Source: Acanthochromis polyacanthus (taxonomy: Eukaryota; Chordata; Actinopteri; Pomacentridae). From it: a DNA stretch of 64,000 nt. The notes beneath the pieces were generated by a model. The model ran no database searches, was not told where the DNA came from, and saw nothing but the letters and a program-made list of their open reading frames with translations. A program made the position numbers and the translations under genes. Of this stretch, positions 10,985 to 21,365 are shown one piece after another (position 1 is the first letter of the stretch; each line of letters begins with the position of its first letter). The DNA is taken from the NCBI RefSeq assembly GCF_021347895.1, contig NC_067129.1, positions 35,684,604-35,748,603 on the forward strand. Reading direction: 5' to 3'.

Positions 10985-13795
10985 CCTGTTAAAAAGAAAG
11001 TTATATCTCAGAGAAGACTTGCTCCTTGGTACAATTCCCAGCTGCGGACTTTAAAGCAGACATCCGAAAGCTGGAAAGAAAGTGGTATTCCACTGATTCA
11101 GAGGAAGTGTATGTGGCTTGGAAAAATAGTCTAGTAATCTATAAAAAAGCTCTTCGTTATGCTAGGACAACATACTATTCATCTTTAATAGAGGAGAACA
11201 AGAACAACCCTAGGTTTCTCTTTAGCACTGTAGCCGGGCTGACAAAGAGTCAGAGCTCTGTTGAACCTTGTGTTCCTTTACCTCTAACCAGTAACGACTT
11301 CATGAGCTTCTTACACATAAAATAGTTATGATTAGAGATAAAATTAATCTGGCCCTTCCTACAAATGTCACAGATGCTTCTGAATTGGCTGTTTGACTTG
11401 ATGAATCTTTAGAATTCTTCACTCCTATATGTCTCTCTGAACTAATTTCAACAGTTTCTACATCCAAACCATCAACATGTCTCTTAGATTCTATCCCAAC
11501 TAGACTCTTCAAGGAGATTTTACCTTTAATTAATTCTTCAATGTTAGATCTGATTAATCTCTCTCTAGTAACAGGCTATGTACCACAGGCTTTTAAGGTT
11601 GCTGTCATCAAACCTTTGCTTAAAAAGCCCACTTTAGATCCAGATGTGTTAGCTAACTATAGACCAATATCCAACCTACCATTTCTCTCTAAAATTCTGG
11701 AAAGATCAGTTGCAAATCAATTATGTGAAGACTTACAAAGGAATAATTTGTTTGAAGTGTTTCAGTCAGGCTTTAGAGTGCATCATAGCACAGAAACGGC
11801 TCTGGTGAAAGTTACTAATGATCTTCTCATAGCATCAGATAATGGACTAGTCTCTATACTTGTTTTGTTAGATCTTAGTGCAGCGTTTGACACAATCGAC
11901 CACAAAATTTTATTACAGCGTCGAGAACATTCAATTGGCATTAAAGGGACAGCACTGGACTGGTTTAAATCCTACTTATCAGATAGGTTCCAGTTTGTGC
12001 ATGTCAACAATGACTCTTCTGAGCATACTAAAGTTAATCATGGAGTTCCTCAGGGTTCTGTCTTAGGACCGATACTTTTCACATTATACATGCTTCCTTT
12101 AGGCAATATTATTAGGAAGCACTGTATTAGCTTCCATTGTTATGCAGATGACACACAATTGTATTTATCTATGAAGCCAGATGAAACTGATCAGTTAGCT
12201 AGACTGCAAGATTGTCTTAAGGACATTAAAACCTGGATGACTTTTAACTTCCTACTGCTAAATTCAGACAAAACTGAAGTTATTGTATTTGGCCCCAAAC
12301 ATCTTAGAAACTCGCTTTCAAAGCAAATAGTTATTCTGGATGGCATCACATTGGCCTGCAGTACTACTGTGAGGAATCTTGGAGTTATTTTTGACCAGGA
12401 CATGTCCTTTAACTCACACATAAATCTGTAGGACTTTCTTTTTTCACCTGCGTAATATTGTAAAAATCAGGAACATCCTGTCTCAGAGTGATGCAGAAAA
12501 ATTAGTTCGTGCTTTTGTTACTTCCAGGCTTGACTATTGCAATTCCTTATTATCGGGTTGTCCAAATAGCTCTCTCAAACATCTGCAGTTGATCCAAAAC
12601 GCTGCTGCGAGAGTACTGACAGGAGTTAGCAAAAGAGATCATATCTCCCCTATACTTGCTTCACTGGCTTCCTGTTAAATCCAGAATAGAATTTAAAATC
12701 CTTCTCCTGACATATAAAGCTCTTAAAAACCAATCTCCATCATATCTTAAAAATCTGATAGTACCATATTATCCAAGTAGAACTCTTCGCTCTCAAGCTG
12801 CAGGCTTACTTGTTGTTCCTAGAATTTCTAAAAGTAGAATGGGGGGCAGAGCCTTCAGTTATCAGGCGCCTCTGTTGTGGAACCTGCTCCCAGTTTGGGT
12901 TTGGGAGGCAGATACCCTCTCTATTTTTAAGACCAGGCTTAAAACGTTCCTTTTTGACAAATCTTATAGTTAGGGCTGACTGGGTGACCCAGAGGGGTTC
13001 GGCCTGTGTCTTCGTTTCCACAGCAGACTCCCTCTTGGACGTCCCTTCGTTCTGCCCCTAGTCATGCTACTTTAGGCCTATAGGCTGATGGGGGACTTCT
13101 CTTGATGCACTGAGCCCTTCTCTATCTACCTTTACATTTAATATGTATACCGTTATTGCATTACATTCACTCTGTTTGCCCCTGTGTTATTTCTCCGAGT
13201 GTCCCTGGTCCCAGAGCTGGATGCTTCAGATCTGCGGTCGATGTTCCACCAACTGTTCTAGTCTCCATCATGTCCACTGTGGGATGCTGCTGCTGACCTT
13301 CCTCCAGCCCTCTGCTTCCAACTCCCCTTTTCCACCAGTCAACTCTGCATCGCCCTCACTATACTTGTTATGCTAATCTACATACTGTTTGAATTTTACT
13401 GCTAGCTATATATGTAGTATATTTAATGTCAGAGCCATACATCATAAGAGTAAACTATGAGTCAGTTTTCAATGTTAGCTTATACTTTGTGTCACATATC
13501 TTGTCATACATGTATCCAAATGTGTGTTGTACTTTCCTTGCTTTCCCACCCCTCCCTCTTCTCCCATCCCTCCCCTTGCCCTCCTCTGTCCCTCTCAACC
13601 CGCCCGGCCAGCAGGCAGATGGGTCCCCCTATATAGAGCCGGGTTCTGCTCGAGGTTTTTTCCCTGTTAAAAGGGACTGTCACTGTCGCCTTTGGGCTTG
13701 CTCTGGGGGTCAGGCATATGGGTTCTGTAAAGCGTCTTGAGACAATTTGACTGTAATTGACGCTATATAAATAAAATTGAATTGAATTGAAAACC
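10985..13795 (+). mobile_element. L2-clade (Maui-like) LINE, plus strand, nested in the minus-strand L2
   Basis: The element lacks the endonuclease and begins within the linker (WYNSQLRTLK). It has RT and C-terminal domains and a long 3' UTR with CTATATAGAGCCGGGTTCTG, ending GCTATATAAATAAAATTGAA and three ATTGA units (13775-13792). Minus-strand L2 coding (WF then SYLTNRTF) is continuous across the two junctions, which marks the insertion site. I could not settle a target duplication. The same 3' tail recurs at 59485-59946. Confidence 0.87.
11026..12973 (+). pseudogene. L2 ORF2: RT and C-terminal domain, nearly intact in its middle
   Basis: An open stretch of 296 codons (11541-12431) carries NYRPISNLPFLSKILE, VLLDLSAAFDTIDH (motif A), GVPQGSVLGPILFTLYMLPLG (motif B, partly degenerate at the edges) and CYADDTQLYL (motif C, intact). 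NLGVIFDQDMSFNSH follows. A stop or shift near 12431 precedes DYCNSLLSG, QNAAARVLTG, LHWLPVKSRIEFKILLLTYKAL and a final PLLWNLLPVWV up to the stop at 12973. Upstream, 11026-11325 holds the linker with one in-frame stop. It is less decayed than its host L2, consistent with a later insertion. Confidence 0.9.
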
Positions 13796-13796
13796 A

Positions 13797-14885
13797 CTTG
13801 AGTGCAGAACCACGGATGCCAACAAAATTATTTAAGCGAGACAAGAGAATAGAATGACCGACTGTATCAAACACTGCCATTAAGTCGAGCAGCACCAGGA
13901 CAACAGGACGCTTGGCATCAACAGACACAGCTATGTCATTGTGTACTTAAGAAGTGCAGACTCTGTGCTCTGCCGTGATCTGAAACCAGACTGAAATTTT
14001 TCCAGGATAAAATTGTTTTCTAAAAATGCCTGCTACTGTATAAAAACAATTTTCTCAAGGACTTTAGAGATAAAAGGCAAGTTAGAAACAGGTCTAAAAT
14101 TAGATAAAACATTAGCATCAAGATGTGTTTTTTAAAGAAGTGGTCCCTCAACATCCATCCATCCATCCATTCTCTATACACTGCTTTATCCTCACTAGGG
14201 TCGCGGGGGGTGCTGGAGCCTATCTCAGCTGACTCGGGCGAAGGCAGGGGACACCCTGGACAGGTCGCCAGTCTGTTGCAGGGTCTCACAACAGCATGTT
14301 TCAAAGAAACCGGAGCACATCCTGACCTAAAACAAGTGTTCATTAAAACCAGGAGGACAGGCCCAACAGTAGAAAACACCTCTTTAAGCAGTTTAGCTGG
14401 GAAAACATCCAAAGGGCAATTTGTTGTTTTCATGTGTTTAACTACATCACTAAGGGATGAGAGGGAGATGGGCACAAAGTGGTCAAACACTGGAGAGGGC
14501 GGGGTTGTAGCAGATTGGTCAGGGCTGCTGCTGCCGCCGCTCAAAGCTCTCACAGACATCACTTTGTCCACAAAAAAGCGCAAGAAGTCCTCACATGTGG
14601 AAACAGTGGCGTCAGACAGAGGATTGGTGTGGGGGCTCACAACAGAATTAATTGTTCTGAACAACACACGGGGGCAGTGTCCATTTGTCAAGATAATATC
14701 CGACAGGTATTGTGATTTAGCCTCCTTCACAGTGCTCTGATACTGAGCAAGACTGTCCCTCAGTATCTCCAGTGATACATGTAGCCTGTCCTTCTTCCAG
14801 CATCACTTCGCCTGTCTGCAGCGCTTCCTGAGGGCCCGGGTTGAGTCATTTAACCAGGGATCAGCCCTGGGCTTGGGCTGTCACA
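13797..14885 (-). pseudogene. L2 linker and RT motif A, minus strand (5' part of the split L2)
   Basis: From about 14880 on the minus strand there is a linker resembling STRALRKRCRQA and HVSLEILRDSLAQYQS, then KEAKSQYLSDII and VVKHMKTTNCPLDVFPAKLLKE (start of RT). After the 14152-14288 insertion it reads LLKKHILMLM, and at 13928-13790 VLVLLDLMAVFDTVGHSILL (motif A). Stops and shifts are present. The 5' truncation point, near 14885, joins the tandem-repeat unit. Confidence 0.8.
14152..14288 (-). mobile_element. CATCC-tailed teleost retroposon fragment
   Basis: CATCCATCCATCCATCC is followed by TTATCCTCACTAGGGTCGCG, TGGAGCCTATCTCAGCTGAC and GGACAGGTCGCCAGTCTGTT, a repeat abundant in fish genomes. 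The GGATG tail on the minus strand marks the 3' end of a retroposon. I suspect an RTE-type LINE or a SINE that borrowed its tail but cannot name the family. Partial CTCAACA / CTCACAACA similarity at the edges may be a target duplication. Confidence 0.7.
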
Positions 14886-15100
14886 ATTTAAAGACTGTTA
14901 GTCCTCTTTTGTAAAATGTAGTCCAGATTTGACTTGTCTATATATAGTATATTGCTAAAAATGCACAAAAAAAGGAGATGAAAAACTGTGAAATATCCCT
15001 GTTTTGCATTTTTACAAACTGGAGACTTGTTTTAAAGACTTTTTAACCTCTCTGGCAAAATCTATATTATTTATCTAGTATGTGTATATGTATGTATGTA
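14886..15100 (+). repeat. Degenerate ~300-bp tandem repeat, unit 2
   Basis: AAAGACTGTTAGTCCTCTTT, AGTCCAGATTTGACTTGTCT, TTACAAACTGGAGACTTGTT and CTCTCTGGCAAAATCTA match the third unit in the same order. The unit breaks into a TATG microsatellite at about 15085-15104. Confidence 0.75.
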
Positions 15101-15104
15101 TGTA

Positions 15105-15301
15105 CACTCAACAAAATCACAATTTCTCTCAACTATTGTTCACAAATCTGTCTAAATCTGTGATAGTGAGCACTTCTCCTTTGCTGAGATAATCCATACC
15201 ACCTCACAGGTGTGCCATATCAAGATGCTGATTAGACACCATGATTAGTGCACAGGTGTGCCTTTGACTGCCCGCAATAAAGTTTATATTTTTGTTGAGT
15301 G
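15105..15301. mobile_element. Tc1/mariner-type MITE (197 bp) in a TATG microsatellite
   Basis: The ends are CACTCAACAAAAT and ATTTTTGTTGAGTG, flanked by TA at 15103-15104 and 15302-15303. The interior contains TTGTTCACAAATCTGTCTAA, GAGATAATCCATACCACCTC and TGATTAGACACCATGATTAG. These match the left-end region of salmonid-type Tc1 transposons as I remember it. It has no coding capacity. The TATG repeats on both sides (15085-15104, 15302-15331) show it landed in an existing microsatellite. Confidence 0.85.
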
Positions 15302-15303
15302 TA

Positions 15304-15665
15304 TGTATGTATGTATGTATGTATGTATGCAACTTGCACAAATTATGATTGAATCAATCAGAACTTGTATTTTTAAAGACTATTAGGCCTCTATTACATA
15401 AATTCAGATCTGACTTGTCTATAGTGGTCTCTATTTGTGACAAAAAATTAAAAAAGACAAAAAAATCTCAGTGATTTACATTTTTTTACAAACTGGATAC
15501 TTATTTTAAAGATTTTTTTTAGCTTCTCTGGCAAAATCTAGTCCAGATTTATTGAGTACATAAATAATAGTTTTAGATCTAGACCGGGACTAATGTGGTC
15601 TATGTGCAACTTTTTTTTTTTTTTTTTTTTGCAGTTTGCACAAATAAAATAAAGATGTCACAAAT
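15304..15665 (+). repeat. Degenerate ~300-bp tandem repeat, unit 3
   Basis: This is the most complete unit: TTTTTAAAGACTATTAGGCC, CAGATCTGACTTGTCTATAG, CTTCTCTGGCAAAATCTAGT, CTAATGTGGTCTATGTGCAA, a T-run at 15610-15632, then GCAGTTTGCACAAATAAAAT. It ends about 300 bp before the gria4 CpG-rich region. Confidence 0.75.
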
Positions 15666-15949
15666 TTGAAAGTGTTTCATGCAGCATTAAGTGTTTACCT
15701 GAAATGCTCAACACATCTCAGCTGTAGTTTTACTTTATTTCTGCTTCATACCTCAGTGTAGGTAAACACTGGGAGCCCGATCCCAAGAACAACACAGTCT
15801 GTCTCCGCCACTGGCCAGAGTGCAGCTATTTTAGTGCAGAACAGAAAATCAGTTCACAGAAAACAAACCCCGCAGATGAATATCAGCCCGCGCATTATAA
15901 TCCTATTAAATGGGTTAATTTGCGCATTTTAATGGCACCTTAAAGGCGG

Positions 15950-16539
15950 ATGACTGGGGCAGCTTCTGATCGGTGTGTTCTCTGCTGATCTGTGACAGCG
16001 GAATAAACAGCATCTCCTGTCAGGCTTCACCCTCTCTGTATGTTCGTGTCAGCGGTTCTGGAAGTTTTGGTGTTACCGGAGCTGCTGCGGGGACTTTGCC
16101 CGCCGCTCGGTGCCACTGAGCGGGCTGCTGCTTGCCGCCCTTCCTGCCTGCCCCGGTCGGGTAAAAGGCGCATGTGTGTTATTGCTGTGATGTGAGTTGA
16201 GCCGCATCCAGACGCACTGGCCGCCGCTGGCTGATGCCCCCCTCCCTCCTCTTTCCTCGCTCCCTCCTCATCTCGTGGTGTTGTGCGCAAAATCTCCAGC
16301 GCCGGACGGACGGACGCAGTTTGACGGTACAAACGAGCGGCACTGCGGGGGGAGATCCGAGAGAAACAGCCACCCAAAGCAGACATGGATATTTAGCCGA
16401 CGTTTATTCTTAGTATTTTTGTAACCAAAAAGAAATCTCTTTGTGTGTGTTTTTCTCCACCTTGTGATGTTGCTTTTGCCCCGGGGGTGTTATAATTAAA
16501 CCTGCTCGATGTCTCTCATCAGTTTATAACCGAAACAAA
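15950..16539 (+). promoter_or_regulatory. gria4: CpG-rich 5' flank and probable 5' UTR of gria4
   Basis: Base composition changes sharply from AT-rich repeat sequence to GC/CpG-rich DNA at about 16020-16380, directly upstream of the gria4 start codon and free of recognisable transposons. No convincing TATA box is visible, which suits a CpG-type promoter. Four very short ORFs lie in it: 16172-16195, 16385-16396, 16467-16499 and 16509-16529. If the transcript starts upstream of them they could damp translation; the transcription start cannot be read from sequence. Confidence 0.6.
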
Positions 16540-16630
16540 ATGAGGATTTCTTCCCGCGATTGGATTCTGTTGATGTTCTCTGGCTTTTGGGGACTGACGA
16601 TGGGAGCTTTCCCGAGCAGCGTTCAGATCG
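16540..16630 (+). CDS. gria4: gria4 exon 1 (coding part): AMPA receptor subunit GluA4, signal peptide
   Basis: GluA4 is a pore-forming subunit of AMPA-type glutamate-gated cation channels at excitatory synapses. The ATG at 16540 lies in AACAAAATGAGG and opens 30 codons plus one base. Residues 1-22 form a signal peptide with a hydrophobic core ([15 protein letters not shown]). The mature N-terminal domain begins AFPSSVQI, as in vertebrate GluA4. The exon ends at 16630 with a consensus GTGAGT donor in phase 1. The reading continues in exon 2 to give [14 protein letters not shown]. GluA4 is favoured over GluA1-3 by [20 protein letters not shown] and by FSGFWGL in the signal peptide. I cannot tell the fish paralogues gria4a and gria4b apart. 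Confidence 0.93.
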
Positions 16631-16909
16631 GTGAGTGTTTCTGTTTCATCTACCCGTAGAATAAATCGTGTGAATGGATGTGTGGACGTCCTGTCTGCTG
16701 CCTCTGTCCTGCTGTTTCACACCTCAGCATTACTCAAAGTGGGGATTTCTTCCAGCAGTCTTTGTTTTCTTTATTCGTCTTTACGCGCACGGGCTCCTGC
16801 GCCTCCGTGGCCGCTTTGCATGTTTAAACACACACCTAATGCGCTCTGTATCTGCGGGCTGGAGCGTGGATCCCAGTGCACTCCGCCACTGCAGCAGATC
16901 AGAGCAGCA

Positions 16910-16911
<2 letters not shown>

Positions 16912-16993
<82 letters not shown>
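16912..16993. repeat. (GT)n microsatellite, about 41 units
   Basis: An uninterrupted GT run of 82 bp lies 281 bp downstream of the exon 1 donor. It makes false open frames of Cys-Val on + and Thr-His on the minus strand. Confidence 0.98.
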
Positions 16994-16995
<2 letters not shown>

Positions 16996-17106
16996 TTCCT
17001 TTTGCAGGCCGCCTGTGCATCGACTGCTGTTAACAGTCTCCCAGACCCCGGTCCTGGCGCTGCAATAACCCCCCGCCACGGTTCCAAAGGCCTCCCAGCT
17101 GCACTG

Positions 17107-17135
17107 CCCCCCCCCCCCCCCCCCTTTTTTTTTTT
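17107..17135. repeat. C18T11 homopolymer tract
   Basis: Eighteen C are followed by eleven T, a purely homopyrimidine block in gria4 intron 1 and a likely assembly-difficult site. Confidence 0.95.
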
Positions 17136-20100
17136 CTTAATTAAAACAGCTTTTCCATTTAACAACTTAACTGTGTTTGCTGTGGGAGGGAATAAAAGCT
17201 GATGGACTCATAGCTTTCATTTCACCAGCAGGCACATTGACTTGAAGGCAGGGGATTGGACGATTGGAATAAGGGCACAAGTGTGACCTCCAATCAGTCA
17301 TCAGAAAAGCTGTCATTCATCTGCTTTCCTGAAAAAAAAATCCTGCCTCTGTGTTCATGCATCCTGCAATTAACATTCTCTCACTCTGACTTTTTGTGGG
17401 TTCACCCTCCACTGCTGCTAACGGAGTTGAGGCACATCAGCACCGGTCAGACTAATGGAAAATGACAAGCTGCTCAAATGATTCTCCTTGTCCTCTTATA
17501 TCATCATGATCCTGGGATCCACCACCAGCCGCCCCTAGGGAGGTCGGAGGTCAGAGTCTGTTACAGAATATCGCCCCATGGAAGTGAGCTGTGTGGGGGC
17601 TGCTGCTGTGCCATCGTGGCAAACGTTTAATTTGCTGATGATTTAAGCAAAAACCGGTGCACAGCTTCTGTTTTGTCTCCTGATAGTTCTTTTAAAACTC
17701 TAACTGCCTCTCATTACCATTTAGCTAACAGCCTTGCCAGCAATTACAGGGAACAGCATTGATGTAATCCCTGTCCCATCATATTTCACATCTCGGGCCG
17801 AGTTGACCTCTGGGAGTGTGAAAATCCACACTATGCCAATGTTTCCTCACCCGCCAGACTTCATTTAATGTTTTCTAGTTTTGATCAGCCACCGCAGCGG
17901 TCCAGCGGCTCCTTAGAGAAGGCAAGCATCTCCCCAATCAACACTTGTCAGTTTCAAATAATTGTCAGTGAAGAATCAACACTTATTAGCAGTGGGACAT
18001 TTGCTGTGCACACATGCATGCGACACAGAAGCTAGTGCGCAAATACAGTCGCCGCTCAGCTGAATTCTCACATTAGTGCAGGGAAAGGTTCTCCCATTTA
18101 TAAATGCCATTCTACATTCATGTTAGGAATGCTGATATTTCTTTCCAGGGCTGTGATAAGGCTGCAGGCTCTCCCAGCATGCATTGCATAAAGTAATGGA
18201 AAGTGCATTTTTGAAGGAAGATGATTTGCTTCATTCAGAAATCTTCATAAAAATGTTATACAAATCCTCAGAGCACACAAATTCATCCTCACCTTCAAAG
18301 CTAACCAGTATTCTCAAACTGACTATGCCAAGTAACACATCTAATAGGGGTAATAGGGTTCTCTAATAATTAGTTGTCTTTGAGCAATCTTGAAACTGTT
18401 TATGGATGTAAACCTTTATAAAACTTTGACTTTGTGAAGGTTTAAGCGGTACGGCCAGATTCTTGGAGACAACTTTCCATTTAGACTCCATTTATAACAG
18501 ATATTGTTTTCAAATGGAACTCCTGAGCTCATAATTATAACTTGGGAAGGTGCGTACACTAAGTGTTTGGAGCTCAAATGGTAGGTTTGGATCTAAATTG
18601 TGAGAACACCTCTGCTAGATAATCGCAACATGGACTCTACTACCAGCGTCTACAAGCCACCAAGATAAACCATTTAGCATGCTAAAGAACAGGTTCCTTT
18701 ATGTTGGAAATGTGAAGCTGTAAAAAAGGATGAGGCTGTTGGGAATATGAACATATACCGCTGGCATCTATATATGACTAAAACGACAATATGTTACCTT
18801 ACGGTCCACTGAACTATATGGCATCAGTGTTTCTGAGAACATCAGCAAACTCAGACTTGAAGAAAATTTCCTCTTAAGAGGTCATGAGTACCACAAAAGA
18901 GGAATGTTCTTTCTTGTACATGGTTAACACAACCCAAGTTAAAGCCATCATATCACGGCTTAATGCAGGTGTGAACAGATGTACTGTAATGAAGTCGGTC
19001 AAAACACATCAGGACGTGATCTGGTTCACTGATTACAAGTCCTACACTTGGAGATCTGCTTCAACACCAGTATCATTTCTCGTAATTTTAACTATCTTGA
19101 AAACCAAAACCTGCTGGTGAATTCAAAAGTCATATTATTATAGGAACTGTAAAAGCTGAAAAAATTGTTGCATTTTCAACTTTCCAATGGTCCTCAAGCT
19201 ACTTATTTGTGACGTTCTGCTCTATCAGAAAACAAAATCTAAGCTTAAAATCACAAGAATTCTTCAAAATCATTTTATTCTACATTTGTCTTTAAAAGAA
19301 GTATTATAAACCGTTTGCTCTAACCAGATTCTGCAAACAACCAAACCAACTGTAAAACCATTAGTGACTCATCTGTGACCAACAGTCGCAAGACAAAAAT
19401 TATGCCACTTTTTTGGCTGAACTGCAGGCAGTGTACAACAATTAAAATATATAAGCAGTAAAATGTCCATACTTCTCCACCCATTCTTATGGAAGTGAGA
19501 ATGAGTGAAGATGTGTAATGTGTAAATGCAATTTGCACAGTGTTCTTCACACACACACAAAAAAAAAAAACACTGAAAGGTCACCTGAAGCTGCTGTAAA
19601 AGTAATGTTAGATTTGTTTGCAAAGCCACTGAAGGCTTGCCATCAGCTGTTTCCATCTAATAAGTTTCTATCTGGCACGTGATCCCACCTCGCCTGCTGC
19701 AGAGACCCCAGAGAGTTTTCCTCTCCTCCGACCCAGGATGAACCATGTTTGTCAGCTTTTCATTTTGAGATCTGAGCAGGAACCGATAAGCAGTAGGTAG
19801 GTGGAGGAAGGCGTAGATTCAAAGAGCTGTGATCAGATGTCATCATTCGGAGATTCCAGGTGGTAACGGGGCCACACACAAACAGGCATGATGGAGCCAC
19901 TGGAGTCTTGTTTTTTTTTTGGCGCAACCAGATGGCATATTTGAGACTTCAAAGCCCCTAAAGTGTGTAGTTTTGTACCGGATCTAATTTTGTTCTGCAT
20001 CTACATGAAGGGACTGTCACAAGTCTAAACAAGTGTGATTTAGGTCAGCATTTGATTCAAATGTGCAGAGGGCATTCCTACTGATTTGTGGCCAAGATGT

Positions 20101-20895
20101 ATGAAATATTCACACTTTTTTTTAAAAATGAGGAATAAACACCACCTGTGAGCATTTGATAGCAAGCGTGAGTAGGAATGAGGTAAAAAACCAAGTAGGA
20201 TTTACATGACCGGGCTTCATAAAGCACTGAAATATTCTAAAGTTTACCTTTAAAGAGGTCAGTGTTAAAAGAACACTCTGGCATTTTGCTTTGAATGACA
20301 TTTACACTGTCTCATCCCAAGAAATATAGCCCTGGGTTAGGTTTTGAAATGTGAAACAAACTGCTTCTAACTTAAAACACCACTGACATTTGCACAGCCA
20401 TGAATGGCTTAGTCAAGATCTCAGTGTACGAGCGAGGCTGTAACGCGAACGGACAGAAGCACAAACGAAGAGCAAAAATCTTATCTCTGATGCCAAATTG
20501 ATTTACGACACTGGAGCTGTCGTTGCAATAAAAACTGAAGCGGGGAGAGATATTTGGGGGATATTATTATCTTCTCTGCTCGTGTTAATATGAGACAAAG
20601 ATGATTTTACATGTTTCACACACTGAAAGAAGAAGCCAAGTGGAGCCTATGGAGCCAAAAACAGCTCGACTGTAGTGTCATTTTCAGCCATAGGATGTTA
20701 ACAATGTGATTTTTCAAACCAGTATTCCACTTTTATTACATTTTAAACATTGTCCACTTTGTTGTGTGAATCTGTAGAATGGCAGACGTTCCTCATAGAG
20801 CATAGCTACTAAAACAGTTGGTTAAAACCCAAGAAAACATGAGTGAAAGCTATAAAAGTTCCCCACAGACGTTGATTTTACGAGCAAAAACTTAC

Positions 20896-21000
20896 TTAGA
20901 CTTAGTTGACTTTATTAATCACAGGAGGGAAATTAAGATGTTACAGCAGCATGGATATTCTATAAAGGGGTAAACAACAAGAAAACACAGAATATTAGGG
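20896..21000. repeat. Retroposon tail with TTTATTGAT-like motif, copy 1
   Basis: GACTTTATTAATCACAGGAG followed by GGAAATT resembles tails at 39749 and 46516. Fish genomes carry many such 'tttattgatcc...ggggaaatt' retroposon ends. The family is not identified. Confidence 0.5.
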
Positions 21001-21129
21001 TATAAAAGGAAAGTTAAACTAGACGAGACCTCAGTAGATGGCAGAACCACAGCCATGCATGATACTCTGTATCAATTTTGATCATCCTACGTATATCCCT
21101 TCCTATACAAATGATGCAATATGCAAGAA

Positions 21130-21365
21130 ATGTGCTAAGTGACCCCTGTGACCTTGACCTTGATCTGCTGCCCTCTAACTCAACTCACAACGGAGCAGGG
21201 GACCTTAGACCGATCTTCAGTGCCAAGTTTGATTATCCTGACTTCAGCACTTGCAGAGATATCTGAACGGACATACACACACACATACATACTTACCCAG
21301 CCAGCCAGATACCGAAGCGAATGCAGTAACCCCGCTGACATACACGTCAGGCGTGGTTAAAAAAG
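21130..21365. repeat. Dispersed repeat fragment with TGACCTTGACC block
   Basis: GTGACCTTGACCTTGATCTG, a segment on soil-to-residue-like wording typical of interspersed repeats (CAAGTTTGATTATCCTGACT, GCAGAGATATCTGAACGGAC), a CA/TACA run, then CCCCGCTGACATACACGTCA and GGCGTGG. This layout resembles retroposon tails found widely in animal genomes. I cannot name it. Confidence 0.4.

Larger units (their letters stand above)
9777..14885 (-). mobile_element. L2-clade LINE, minus strand, 5' truncated, with nested insertions
   Basis: The 3' tail is the TCAATCAATC microsatellite at 9780-9800 (GATT repeats on the minus strand), as in fish L2/CR1-type LINEs that end in short tandem repeats. Coding pieces are RT and C-terminal domain at 10954-9990 and linker plus RT start at about 14880-13797. 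A plus-strand L2 separates RT motif A (13928-13790) from motif B (10954 onward), which dates that insertion as later. A CATCC-tailed fragment interrupts it at 14152-14288. Confidence 0.85.

Noticed and set aside
16631..17202. Cys-Val and Thr-His repeat ORFs around the start of intron 1
   Set aside because: They translate the (GT)n microsatellite within a gria4 intron.
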